From NCBI RefSeq assembly GCF_019970065.1, contig NZ_JAHXYH010000005.1, positions 124,001 to 188,000 of the forward strand: 64,000 nucleotides of DNA, read 5' to 3'. Positions within the stretch are counted from its first letter, which is position 1; each line of letters opens with the position of its first letter. The position numbers and the translations under genes are program-made. The stretch is from Chryseobacterium sp. OSA05B (GTDB lineage Bacteria > Bacteroidota > Bacteroidia > Flavobacteriales > Weeksellaceae). This document shows, piece by piece, positions 7,561-15,620 of the stretch. The notes under the pieces are model-generated. The model was given only the letters and a program-made list of their open reading frames with translations, searched no databases and was not told the origin of the DNA.

Positions 7561-10218
7561 TTAAGCTAAATTCGGAGATAACCATCTTCTTGCTTCATCA
7601 ATAGAGCATCCTCTCCTTTTTGCATAATCCTTCAGCTGATCTTCTGTAATTTTCCCAAGTCCAAAATATTTTGCGTGTGGACTTCCGAAATAATATCCGG
7701 AAACTGCTGCCGTCGGGAACATGGCTAAGCTTTCTGTCAGGAAAACGCCTGTATTTTCTTCTACTTTTAAAAGATCCCAGATGGTTTTCTTTTCCAAATG
7801 GTCAGGACATGCCGGATAACCCGGTGCAGGACGGACTCCTTTGTATTTTTCGGCGATCAGGTCTTCGTTGCTCAGGTTTTCCTGATTGGCATAACCCCAA
7901 TATTCTGTTCTAACTTTTTTGTGTAAAAATTCAGCGTAAGCTTCCGCGAATCTGTCGGCAAGGGCTTTGACCATGATGGCATTGTAATCATCGTTGGCTT
8001 TTTCATATTCATCCGAAAGTTCATCTGTTCCGAATCCGGTACAGACACAAAAAGCCCCAACATAATCAGTTTTTCCTGAACTCTGAGGTGCTATAAAATC
8101 ACTTAACGCTAAATATTCTTTTCCTTTGGATCGTTGTGCCTGCTGTCTTAAGGTCAGAAATCTAGCCTGTTCTTCATTATTTTCGTCAAAAATCAGGATA
8201 TCATCCGTTTCATTTGAATTGGCTTTGAAAATTCCGAAGATGGCTTTTGCCTTCAGTAATTTCTCATCAAGAATTCTCTTTAAAATAACCTGGGCATCCT
8301 TAAACAATTCTTTAGCCTGCGCTCCCACAACCTCATCTTCCAGGATATTCGGGTATTTCCCGTGCAGATCCCAGCTTCTGAAGAACGGAGACCAGTCGAT
8401 AAACGGAAGCAATTCTCTCAGATCCTGATCTTCCAGTACGGTTACGCCTAGATTATTCGGTGTAAAGATCTCTTCGTTTTCCCAATCGATATTGAAGTGG
8501 CTTGCTCTTGCTTCTTCAATAGTAACGTAGTCTTTGTCCACCTGTCTGTTCAGGAATTTTTCACGGAAATCGGAATATTCGTCTTTCAGTTCTGAAACAT
8601 ATTCTTTATTTCTGTCACCTAGTAGCGAGCTTACCACATTCACAGCTCTGGAGGCATCATTAACGTGAACAACTGCATTTTTATATTTTAAATCAATTTT
8701 CACAGCGGTATGTGCTTTTGAAGTTGTTGCACCACCGATTAATAATGGAAAATTGAGATTTTGTCTTTCTAATTCAGAAGCGATGTACACCATTTCGTCC
8801 AAACTTGGTGTAATCAATCCGCTCAAACCAATGACATCAACCTTATGTTCTATGGCAGCCTGAATAATTTTTTCAGCCGGGACCATTACTCCAAGATCCA
8901 CAATCTCATAATTATTACAACCCAAAACAACACTCACAATATTTTTTCCGATATCGTGAACGTCACCTTTCACTGTTGCCATCAGAATTTTTCCATTAGC
9001 TGGTCTCGCACCGTCTTTTTCAGCTTCAATATAAGGTTGCAGATAAGCAACGGCTTTTTTCATTACCCTCGCGGATTTTACCACCTGTGGAAGGAACATT
9101 TTTCCGCTCCCGAAAAGATCTCCGACAACGCCCATTCCGGTCATCAGGTTAATTTCAATGACGTGAAGCGGTCTTGCTGCCTGTTGTCTCGCTTCCTCAA
9201 CATCCTCTTCAATAAAACGGTCGATTCCTTTTACCAAAGCATGGGTAATCCTCTCCTGCAGAGGCCTTGTCCGCCATTCTAAATCTTCAACTATTTCTTT
9301 CTTGACAGATTTATGCTTTTCGGAATAATCCAGAAGTCTTTCTGTGGCATCCTCTCTTTTATCAAGGATCACATCTTCGACAAGACCTAAAAGTTCTTTG
9401 TTGATCTCATCATAAACCTCCAACATGGAAGGGTTGACGATTCCGATATTCATCCCAGCCTGAATAGCATGGTAAAGGAATACGGAGTGCATCGCTTCTC
9501 TCACCGTATCATTTCCACGGAAAGAGAAGGAAACATTGCTGACACCACCACTCACGGATGCATAAGGAAGATTTTGTCTTACCCATCTTGTAGCTTCAAT
9601 AAAATCAATAGCATTTCTTCTGTGCTCATCCATTCCCGTTGCTACAGGGAAAATATTTAAGTCGAAAATAATATCTTCTGCCGGGAAACCAACCTGATTA
9701 ACCAAAATATCATACGACCGTTTTGAAATCTCAAGTCTACGATCATAATTGTCGGCCTGACCTGTTTCGTCAAATGCCATTACGATAACCGCAGCACCAT
9801 ATCTTTTGACTGCTTTGGCCTGTTTGATGAATTCTTCTTCACCTCCTTTTAAACTGATGGAATTCACTACACATTTACCCTGTGCCACCTGAAGTCCGGC
9901 TTCCAGAATCTCCCATTTGGACGAATCTATCATCACCGGAATCCTTGCAATATCCGGTTCTGAGGCTATTAAATTCAGGAATTTGATCATCGATGCTTTT
10001 CCATCGATCAATCCATCATCGAAGTTGACATCAAGGATCTGTGCCCCTCCGTCTACCTGATTTCGGGCAATATCAAGTGCTTCAGAGAATTTCTCCTCTT
10101 TTATGAGTCTTAAAAACTTTTTGGAACCGGCAACGTTTGTCCTTTCACCAACATTGATGAAATTACTTTCCGGCGTTATGATAAGAGGCTCAAGGCCTGA
10201 TAATCTTAAATATTTCAT
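7561..10218 (-). CDS. metH: Methionine synthase, pterin/cobalamin/activation part (split MetH)
   Basis: An 885-residue protein with three of the four MetH modules. The pterin-binding domain (about 10-290) starts FINVGERTNVAGSKKF. The cobalamin module follows with DVHDIGKNIV (the DxHxxG cobalt-ligand His), GLSGLITPSL and LIGGATTS (about 340-580). The AdoMet-activation domain has RPAPGYPACPDH and AVSGYYFGSPHAKYF (about 600-885). The homocysteine-binding module is absent here and is supplied by the next gene upstream (10359-11369). Their summed length matches a single-chain MetH of about 1220 residues. The enzyme is expected to need vitamin B12. Confidence 0.96.
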   Translation of the reverse strand: MKYLRLSGLEPLIITPESNFINVGERTNVAGSKKFLRLIKEEKFSEALDIARNQVDGGAQILDVNFDDGLIDGKASMIKFLNLIASEPDIARIPVMIDSSKWEILEAGLQVAQGKCVVNSISLKGGEEEFIKQAKAVKRYGAAVIVMAFDETGQADNYDRRLEISKRSYDILVNQVGFPAEDIIFDLNIFPVATGMDEHRRNAIDFIEATRWVRQNLPYASVSGGVSNVSFSFRGNDTVREAMHSVFLYHAIQAGMNIGIVNPSMLEVYDEINKELLGLVEDVILDKREDATERLLDYSEKHKSVKKEIVEDLEWRTRPLQERITHALVKGIDRFIEEDVEEARQQAARPLHVIEINLMTGMGVVGDLFGSGKMFLPQVVKSARVMKKAVAYLQPYIEAEKDGARPANGKILMATVKGDVHDIGKNIVSVVLGCNNYEIVDLGVMVPAEKIIQAAIEHKVDVIGLSGLITPSLDEMVYIASELERQNLNFPLLIGGATTSKAHTAVKIDLKYKNAVVHVNDASRAVNVVSSLLGDRNKEYVSELKDEYSDFREKFLNRQVDKDYVTIEEARASHFNIDWENEEIFTPNNLGVTVLEDQDLRELLPFIDWSPFFRSWDLHGKYPNILEDEVVGAQAKELFKDAQVILKRILDEKLLKAKAIFGIFKANSNETDDILIFDENNEEQARFLTLRQQAQRSKGKEYLALSDFIAPQSSGKTDYVGAFCVCTGFGTDELSDEYEKANDDYNAIMVKALADRFAEAYAEFLHKKVRTEYWGYANQENLSNEDLIAEKYKGVRPAPGYPACPDHLEKKTIWDLLKVEENTGVFLTESLAMFPTAAVSGYYFGSPHAKYFGLGKITEDQLKDYAKRRGCSIDEARRWLSPNLA

Positions 10219-10358
10219 TAATTTTTTATTCTGCTAAATTATAATAGGCCCTGTTTGTGTTCTGTCCCGGCAGATCTATAGCTCTGCTTCAAGTTGTAAA
10301 CAGCGGAAACTTTTTATAAACCAGCTTCTATTTCTTATTTTAATTAAAAACTACCTGA

Positions 10359-11369
10359 TTATACAAACTCTTTCGTTTTTCTTGGCGGATATTGTGCCAC
10401 CAGATCTGAAATCGCTTTGATATGATCCGGAGTCGTTCCGCAACATCCCCCAATAATATTGATCAATCCTTTCTCTACATATTCTTTGATCTGTCTGGCC
10501 ATATCTTCCGGAGTTTCATCATATTTCCCGAAAGCATTCGGAAGTCCGGCATTCGGATAAGCGGAAACATAAAACTCTGAATTATGAGCCAGGGTTTCCA
10601 GATAAGGAGTAAGCTGATCCGCACCTAAGGCACAGTTAAATCCTACACTTAATAAATTCAGATGTGAAACTGAGATCAGAAAAGCTTCTGCCGTCTGCCC
10701 GCTCAATGTTCTTCCTGAAGCATCGGTAATGGTTCCTGAAACCATGATTGGAATTTCTATATTTCTTTCATCCTGAAGTTCATCAATGGCAAACAAAGCT
10801 GCTTTTGCATTCAGGGTATCGAAAATGGTTTCGACCAAAAGAATGTCTGAACCTCCGTCCAGTAAAGCTTCACACTGTTGTTTATAAGCCACTCTCAATT
10901 CTTCAAAAGTAATTGCTCTATATCCAGGATCATTAACGTCCGGACTTAAACTTGCCGTTCTGTTGGTAGGTCCGATGGAGCCAGCCACAAATCTCGGTTT
11001 ATCCGGATTTTGAGCGGTAAATTCATCACATACTTTTCTGGCAATCTTCGCAGACTCATAGTTCAGTTCGTATACCAGTTCTTCCATGTGATAATCTGCC
11101 ATTGCAATGGTGGTTCCCGAAAATGTATTGGTTTCGAGAATGTCTGCTCCGGCTTCCAGATATTTCCTGTGAACTTCTTCGATTGCCTGAGGCTGTGTCA
11201 GGGAAAGAAGGTCATTATTTCCTTTTACCGGATGTTCCCAGTTTTTGAAACGTTCTCCTCGGTAGTCTTCTTCCTCAAATTTGTAGCGCTGAAGCATGGT
11301 TCCCATTGCGCCATCGAGAATTAAAATTCTCTCTGATATTGCTTTATATAATTGCTCTGAATTTTTCAT
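10359..11369 (-). CDS. Homocysteine S-methyltransferase domain protein (split MetH N-terminal part)
   Basis: A 336-residue protein equal to the homocysteine-binding barrel of MetH. It has ILDGAMGTMLQRY near the N-terminus, LETNTFSGTTIAM, VGFNCALGADQL (zinc Cys) and GGCCGTTPDHIKAI (the paired zinc Cys). It stops where MetH would continue into the pterin domain, and that part is encoded 140 bp downstream as a separate gene. The two presumably assemble or cooperate to make methionine. The stop is clean and the downstream gene has its own start, so this is a genuine gene split and not a simple frameshift. Confidence 0.94.
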   Translation of the reverse strand: MKNSEQLYKAISERILILDGAMGTMLQRYKFEEEDYRGERFKNWEHPVKGNNDLLSLTQPQAIEEVHRKYLEAGADILETNTFSGTTIAMADYHMEELVYELNYESAKIARKVCDEFTAQNPDKPRFVAGSIGPTNRTASLSPDVNDPGYRAITFEELRVAYKQQCEALLDGGSDILLVETIFDTLNAKAALFAIDELQDERNIEIPIMVSGTITDASGRTLSGQTAEAFLISVSHLNLLSVGFNCALGADQLTPYLETLAHNSEFYVSAYPNAGLPNAFGKYDETPEDMARQIKEYVEKGLINIIGGCCGTTPDHIKAISDLVAQYPPRKTKEFV

Positions 11370-11387
11370 ATGTTTTTGATATGATAA

Positions 11388-11432
11388 ATAGGACGATGTC
11401 CTATCCTTTGTTAAATCGTCCCTTTGGGACTC
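11388..11432 (-). repeat. Two-hairpin dispersed element, copy upstream of MetH-N
   Basis: On the plus strand, stem ATAGGAC/GTCCTAT (loop GAT) is followed by a linker containing TTTGTTAAATC and a second stem GTCCC/GGGAC (loop TTT). The same layout recurs at 21285-21329 and 31426-31468. It lies 19 bp before the start codon of the minus-strand gene, so it would be transcribed in its leader. Confidence 0.65.
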
Positions 11433-11483
11433 GTTGATTTATTTCAAACAAATAATCTGAACCGGCTAAAATATTTCTACAAA

Positions 11484-12644
11484 TTAATCTAAAGCCTGTT
11501 TCAGATCTGTAATGATATCGTCTATAAATTCCAGACCTACTGAACAACGGACAAGACCTGCTGTAATGCCCACTTCATTTCTTTCATCCTCGGTCAGCTT
11601 TGAATGGGTTGTGGATGCAGGATGCGTAACGATGGTTCTCGTATCTCCCAAATTGGCAGAAAGGGAACACATCTTTATTTTGTCCAGGAAGTTTCTTCCG
11701 CCTTCTATCCCTCCTTTAATTTCAAAGGCTACGATGTTTCCGCCCAGCTTCATCTGCTTTTTCGCAATCTCATAACTCGGATGGGATTTCAGGAAAGGAT
11801 ATTTTACCAATTCTACATTCGGATGACTTTCCAAAAACTCAGCAACCTTCAAAGCATTTTCACAGTGTTTTTCCACACGGATAGCCAGTGTCTCCAGACT
11901 TTTCGATAAAACCCATGCATTGAAAGGTGACATCGCGGGTCCCGTATTTCTTGCAAAAAGATAAATTTCTCTGATCAGATCCTCTTTTCCTACAGCTACA
12001 CCTCCTAATACTCTACCCTGTCCGTCAATTAATTTCGTTGCAGAATGTACAACAACATCTGCACCATATTTTATCGGCTGTTGCAGATAAGGTGTTGCAA
12101 AACAGTTATCTACAATAAATATAAGATTATGTTTTTTCGCGATTTTCCCGAAAAACTCAAGATCCAGGATTTCAATAGCCGGATTGGTAGGCGTTTCAAG
12201 ATATAAGATTTTAGTATTGGGTTTAATATACTGTTCAACATTTTCCGCATCCTCTGCTTTGAAATACGTTGTTTCGATATTCCATTTCGGGAAATATTTC
12301 GTAAATAAGGTATGAGTAGAACCAAAAACCGACTGGCAGCTTACAATATGATCGCCCGCATCCAGTAAAGTGGCAAACGTAGAATAAATAGCCGCCATTC
12401 CTGTTGCAAATGCATATCCTGCTTCTGCGCCTTCCATTTTTACGATTTTATCTGTGAATTCCGTTACATTCGGGTTAGAAAAACGGCTGTACAGGTTTTT
12501 AGATTTCTCTTCAGCAAAGCTCGCTCTCATATCTTCCGCATCCTGGAAAATAAAGCTGGATGTAAGATATAATGGTGTGGAATGTTCGTCAAACTGCGTT
12601 CTTTCAGTTTGGGTTCTTATTGCTGAGGTTTCAAAATTTTCCAT
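11484..12644 (-). CDS. O-acyl-homoserine sulfhydrylase / cystathionine gamma-synthase family PLP enzyme
   Basis: A 386-residue fold-type I PLP enzyme of the Cys/Met metabolism family. The PLP-binding Lys is in VVHSATKLIDGQGRVLGG, the cofactor-contact Asp in FIVDNCFATP, and the substrate tyrosine/arginine region is NLYSRFSNPNVTEF. The C-terminal VGLEFIDDIITDLKQAL is typical. The adjacent metX makes an acyl-homoserine, so the likely reaction is direct sulfhydrylation to homocysteine (MetZ/MetY-like). Cystathionine gamma-synthase activity cannot be excluded by sequence. It sits between the homoserine dehydrogenase and MetH genes. Confidence 0.92.
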   Translation of the reverse strand: MENFETSAIRTQTERTQFDEHSTPLYLTSSFIFQDAEDMRASFAEEKSKNLYSRFSNPNVTEFTDKIVKMEGAEAGYAFATGMAAIYSTFATLLDAGDHIVSCQSVFGSTHTLFTKYFPKWNIETTYFKAEDAENVEQYIKPNTKILYLETPTNPAIEILDLEFFGKIAKKHNLIFIVDNCFATPYLQQPIKYGADVVVHSATKLIDGQGRVLGGVAVGKEDLIREIYLFARNTGPAMSPFNAWVLSKSLETLAIRVEKHCENALKVAEFLESHPNVELVKYPFLKSHPSYEIAKKQMKLGGNIVAFEIKGGIEGGRNFLDKIKMCSLSANLGDTRTIVTHPASTTHSKLTEDERNEVGITAGLVRCSVGLEFIDDIITDLKQALD

Positions 12645-12655
12645 ATAGTTTAATT

Positions 12656-12720
12656 ATCAATGAATCAATATAACAATGTACCAATGATTGCTAGACTGTT
12701 ACATTGCTATATTTTTACAT
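12656..12720. repeat. AACAATGTA-type A/T-rich intergenic repeat
   Basis: The gap between the sulfhydrylase and homoserine dehydrogenase genes carries AACAATGTACCAATG and GACTGTTACATTG motifs. Its reverse complement resembles the stretch 21343-21400, where the same words lead into a perfect 8-bp tandem array. Confidence 0.45.
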
Positions 12721-12728
12721 TATTAATA

Positions 12729-14267
12729 TTATTTAGTTTCACTTACTCTTAAGATATCACCGAAAACGCCTCTTGCGGTTACCTGAGCTCCGGCACCGGC
12801 TCCCATGATGACAATTGGGTTTTCACCATAACTTTCTGTGTAGATTTCAAAGATGGAATCTGAGCCTTTCAGCTGTCCTAAAGCAGAACTTCCCGGTACG
12901 GAAACCAGTTTTACATCCAGCTGGCCTTTCTCTTTCTGAAGATCTCCATGAAGATCTCCTACATAACGAAGCACGTGGCCCGGTTCCTGCTCTTCTTTGA
13001 TTTTCTTATATTCTTCATCCAGTTCATCCAGTCTTGAGATAAATTCATTTTTATCAACAGCCAAAAGGTCTTCGGGAATTAAATTCTGAATGTTGATATC
13101 CTGGAATTCATTGATCAGGTCTAATTCTCTGGCGAGAATCAGAAGCTTTCTTGCTACATCGTTTCCGGAAAGGTCTTCACGTGGATCCGGTTCTGTATAT
13201 CCTTTTTCCATTGCTTCTCCGATAATGGTTGAAAACTTATCGTTTCTCACAGAGAAATTATTGAAGATATAGCTTAATGAACCGGAGAATACTCCTTTGA
13301 TTCGGGTAATATTTTCTCCTGAGAGGTGTAATAATTTGATGGTATCAATTAATGGAAGTCCCGCTCCTACATTGGTTTCATACAGATAGCGTCTGTTATT
13401 TTTGCTCAACGTATATCTTAGTTTACGGTATTCTTCTATTGGAAGAGTGTTGAAAATTTTGTTAGAAGAAACAAGGTCAAACCCATTTTCAGCCAGCGCG
13501 TGATAGTTTTTCACAAAATCTTTGCTCGCTGTGTTGTCTACTACGATAAGATTTTCCAGCTGATTTTCTTTTGAGAAGTTGATCAGTTCTTCAACATTTG
13601 AAGGGTGTTCTGCCGTTAAAACTTCATCATTCCAATTTGCATCAAAACCTTTTTTATTGAATGCAATTTTTCTTGAATTTGCTACTGCAACTACTTTAAG
13701 ATCTATCTTTTTACGTCTTTTAATTTCTTCCGAAGACCGTAAAACCTGTTCTATTAAAGTCTTTCCTACATTTCCGTGACCAATAATCGCCAGATGAACA
13801 GTTTTTGGCTTTTTGAAAATTTCGGATTCGATAACATTCTTGGTCTTCTCATCCTGTGAAGAGGTCACTACGATATTGACTCTGTTTTCTCCTGCAACTT
13901 GATTTAATAAAAGCGGGAAAACATTGTTTCTTGCCAGTTCTGTTAAAACTTTATTGAAATCTTCCGCTACAAAACCAAGGACGGAAACATTATTAATGCT
14001 ATAGATCTGAGAAACTTTTCCTGATTTTCTTTCTGCTTCAAATTCATCAATCAGGCAGGCCACTGCTTTTTCTGCATCAGCTTCATTGACCAGAATAGAA
14101 AGCCCGTTTTCAATAGCCTGCTGGGAGATTACTCCTACACTGATTCGCGCTAACGTAAGCGCTTTAAAAATTCTTCCGTCGATTCCTATTTCCCCTAGGA
14201 AATCTTCTCCTTCAAACTTGATGATCGATCTGTTTTTTAAAAACTTTATTTCGTTCGCATTTTTCAT
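12729..14267 (-). CDS. Homoserine dehydrogenase with N-terminal ACT domains (no kinase domain)
   Basis: A 512-residue protein. Residues about 1-150 look like the tandem ACT regulatory region of aspartokinase (GIDGRIFKALTLARISVGVI, VSVLGFVAEDF). The rest is a homoserine dehydrogenase: NAD-binding AIIGHGNVGKTLIEQVL, catalytic-region GVFSGSLSYIFNNFS and EPDPREDLSGNDVARKLLIL, and C-terminal MGAGAGAQVTARGVFGDIL. In ThrA/MetL the ACT region links an aspartokinase to the dehydrogenase. Here the kinase is missing, so aspartokinase must be encoded elsewhere. The stop overlaps the metX start region by 4 bp (14264-14267), which implies translational coupling. Threonine feedback through the ACT part is an inference. 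Confidence 0.93.
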   Translation of the reverse strand: MKNANEIKFLKNRSIIKFEGEDFLGEIGIDGRIFKALTLARISVGVISQQAIENGLSILVNEADAEKAVACLIDEFEAERKSGKVSQIYSINNVSVLGFVAEDFNKVLTELARNNVFPLLLNQVAGENRVNIVVTSSQDEKTKNVIESEIFKKPKTVHLAIIGHGNVGKTLIEQVLRSSEEIKRRKKIDLKVVAVANSRKIAFNKKGFDANWNDEVLTAEHPSNVEELINFSKENQLENLIVVDNTASKDFVKNYHALAENGFDLVSSNKIFNTLPIEEYRKLRYTLSKNNRRYLYETNVGAGLPLIDTIKLLHLSGENITRIKGVFSGSLSYIFNNFSVRNDKFSTIIGEAMEKGYTEPDPREDLSGNDVARKLLILARELDLINEFQDINIQNLIPEDLLAVDKNEFISRLDELDEEYKKIKEEQEPGHVLRYVGDLHGDLQKEKGQLDVKLVSVPGSSALGQLKGSDSIFEIYTESYGENPIVIMGAGAGAQVTARGVFGDILRVSETK

Positions 14268-15265
14268 CTGTTCTTTACTTTTTGTTTGTTATTATCAGAT
14301 GGAATTTCGCTTTCGCTTCTGTTCATTCTGAAAATATTGTTGATGATATTATTTAATTGTTCGTATTCCATTAAGAAGGCATCATGCCCGTGAATTGACT
14401 GTATTTCATGATAGAAAACCTCTTTATTTTTCTCTTTCAACTGTTCAAAGCACATTCGAATTTCTGAAGCCGGAAAAAATAAATCTGTATCTACAGCGAT
14501 CAGGTGCATTCGTGCGCTGATTTTTTCCAGCTGGTTTTCATAGGTATTGATATTCATAAGGAGATGGTTCATCAGCTTGTAAGATTTTAAACTAAATCTA
14601 TCGTTTAATGAATTTCCGTGATAAATGAGCCAGTCTTCTGACTCCAATCGCTTGCTTTCCTGATGGTATCTGTTTTGAAATCTGTCGTTTAGGGACTGTG
14701 GAGTTCTGTAACACAACATGGCGTGTATTCTCGCTTTCTGCAGGGGTTCATCGTTTCCGTTTAATAGAAATTTCTGAATCAAGCACTGCGCGTGAAGCCA
14801 GTCGTGGGTTCTGAAGTCGCAGGCAATCGGGATAAAAACCTCTGCAAGCTCTGGCTTCTTGGCAAGCATTTCCCAGGCGATTCCTCCTCCGAGAGAGCCT
14901 CCAATAATGGCATATAAATTTTTGATATGTAAAGCTTCGAGTCCTTTCAGAAATATTTCAGCAATATCTGAAGGCGTGAAGTCTTCGTAGTCGTCAATTA
15001 AAAAATGATCAAATCCGTTTCCGGGAATATTGAAACAGAGAACTGTGTATTGATTCGTATCGATCACCTGATTTTCACCAATCAGTTGTTTCCACCATCC
15101 TTTTTCTCCGGAAACATTTGAATTCCCGGTTAAGGCATGATTGATCAATATAACAGGTGCTGTAAACAGGTCTTTCCCGAAGATCTGATAAGTCAACGGG
15201 ATATGGTATTCCTTTTGGGAATAAGTCTGATACGAAAGATTTATATAGTTTAGTTCTGTTTTCAA
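14264..15265 (-). CDS. metX: Homoserine O-acetyltransferase, probable TTG start
   Basis: An alpha/beta-hydrolase-fold acyltransferase of 333 residues from the proposed start, transferring acetyl to homoserine. The nucleophile is Ser124 in IIGGSLGGGIAWE. The acid is in AVDTDLFFP and the base His in IQSIHGHDAFLME. The open frame extends to a GTG at 15379, but that would overlap the SAM riboswitch aptamer, and its first 38 residues look unlike the family. No ATG exists between the aptamer and the conserved LNYINLSYQTY segment, so the TTG at 15265 is the most plausible start. It is the first gene of the methionine block and overlaps the next gene by 4 bp. Confidence 0.9.
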   Translation of the reverse strand: MKTELNYINLSYQTYSQKEYHIPLTYQIFGKDLFTAPVILINHALTGNSNVSGEKGWWKQLIGENQVIDTNQYTVLCFNIPGNGFDHFLIDDYEDFTPSDIAEIFLKGLEALHIKNLYAIIGGSLGGGIAWEMLAKKPELAEVFIPIACDFRTHDWLHAQCLIQKFLLNGNDEPLQKARIHAMLCYRTPQSLNDRFQNRYHQESKRLESEDWLIYHGNSLNDRFSLKSYKLMNHLLMNINTYENQLEKISARMHLIAVDTDLFFPASEIRMCFEQLKEKNKEVFYHEIQSIHGHDAFLMEYEQLNNIINNIFRMNRSESEIPSDNNKQKVKNR

Positions 15266-15294
15266 TTCTATTATTATTTTAATACAATTGAAAA
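15259..15294 (-). promoter_or_regulatory. Inverted repeat that could sequester the metX start (riboswitch expression platform)
   Basis: A perfect 9-bp inverted repeat, TTTTCAATT/AATTGAAAA with an 18-nt A/U-rich loop, lies between aptamer and gene. On the minus-strand RNA the proposed TTG start lies inside the 3' arm. It lacks a following U-tract, so translational rather than termination control is more likely. Confidence 0.45.
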
Positions 15295-15328
15295 TGCCAC
15301 AGGAAATGGCTGAAAAGAACTTCAGTAA

Positions 15329-15431
15329 GTTATCTGTCCAAAATAAATTGGTAGAACGTAGCACCTTCTCTGTTTGCACAAAGGGTTGCTAAGGTTTCAT
15401 AGGGTCTAATCCCTCAACCTTTCTTGATAAC
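15329..15431 (-). ncRNA. SAM-I (S-box) riboswitch aptamer
   Basis: Read on the minus strand, the element has P1 arms GTTATC and GATAAC at its two ends, the S-box core TATCAAGAAAGGTTGAGGGA, ACCCTATGAAACCTTAGCAACC, and the downstream AAGGTGCTAC. These match the conserved S-box consensus (ATCAAGA, GGAGGGA, GATGAAACC, GGCAACC, AGGTGCTA) with a few substitutions. It lies 63 nt upstream of the metX start and heads the whole minus-strand methionine block. It should lower expression when S-adenosylmethionine is abundant. Confidence 0.93.
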
Positions 15432-15458
15432 ATTTTCAATATTTGAATGAACGCTCTG

Positions 15459-15466
15459 CAAAGATA
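15459..15466 (-). promoter_or_regulatory. -7 promoter element of the methionine block
   Basis: The minus strand reads TATCTTTG, a perfect Bacteroidota TAnnTTTG, 28 bp before the aptamer. Upstream is a T-rich stretch where a -33 TTTG would be expected, but no exact match is seen. Confidence 0.6.
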
Positions 15467-15620
15467 TGTCTTTTCTTTTAAATTAAAAAAGAAAAAATAT
15501 TTAATATTTAAAAAGTCTCTAACCATAACTGTTTCAAGGCTGTGTTAAGAATTCTTCAGATGAAAGGAATTGGAATTATTTTTCAAAAAAACTAACTTCG
15601 TATTGAAAAAATGATGAAAT

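Noticed and set aside
15266..15379. GTG-initiated N-terminal extension of metX
   Set aside because: It would translate through the SAM-I aptamer and encode 38 non-conserved residues; the family begins near LNYINLSYQTY.
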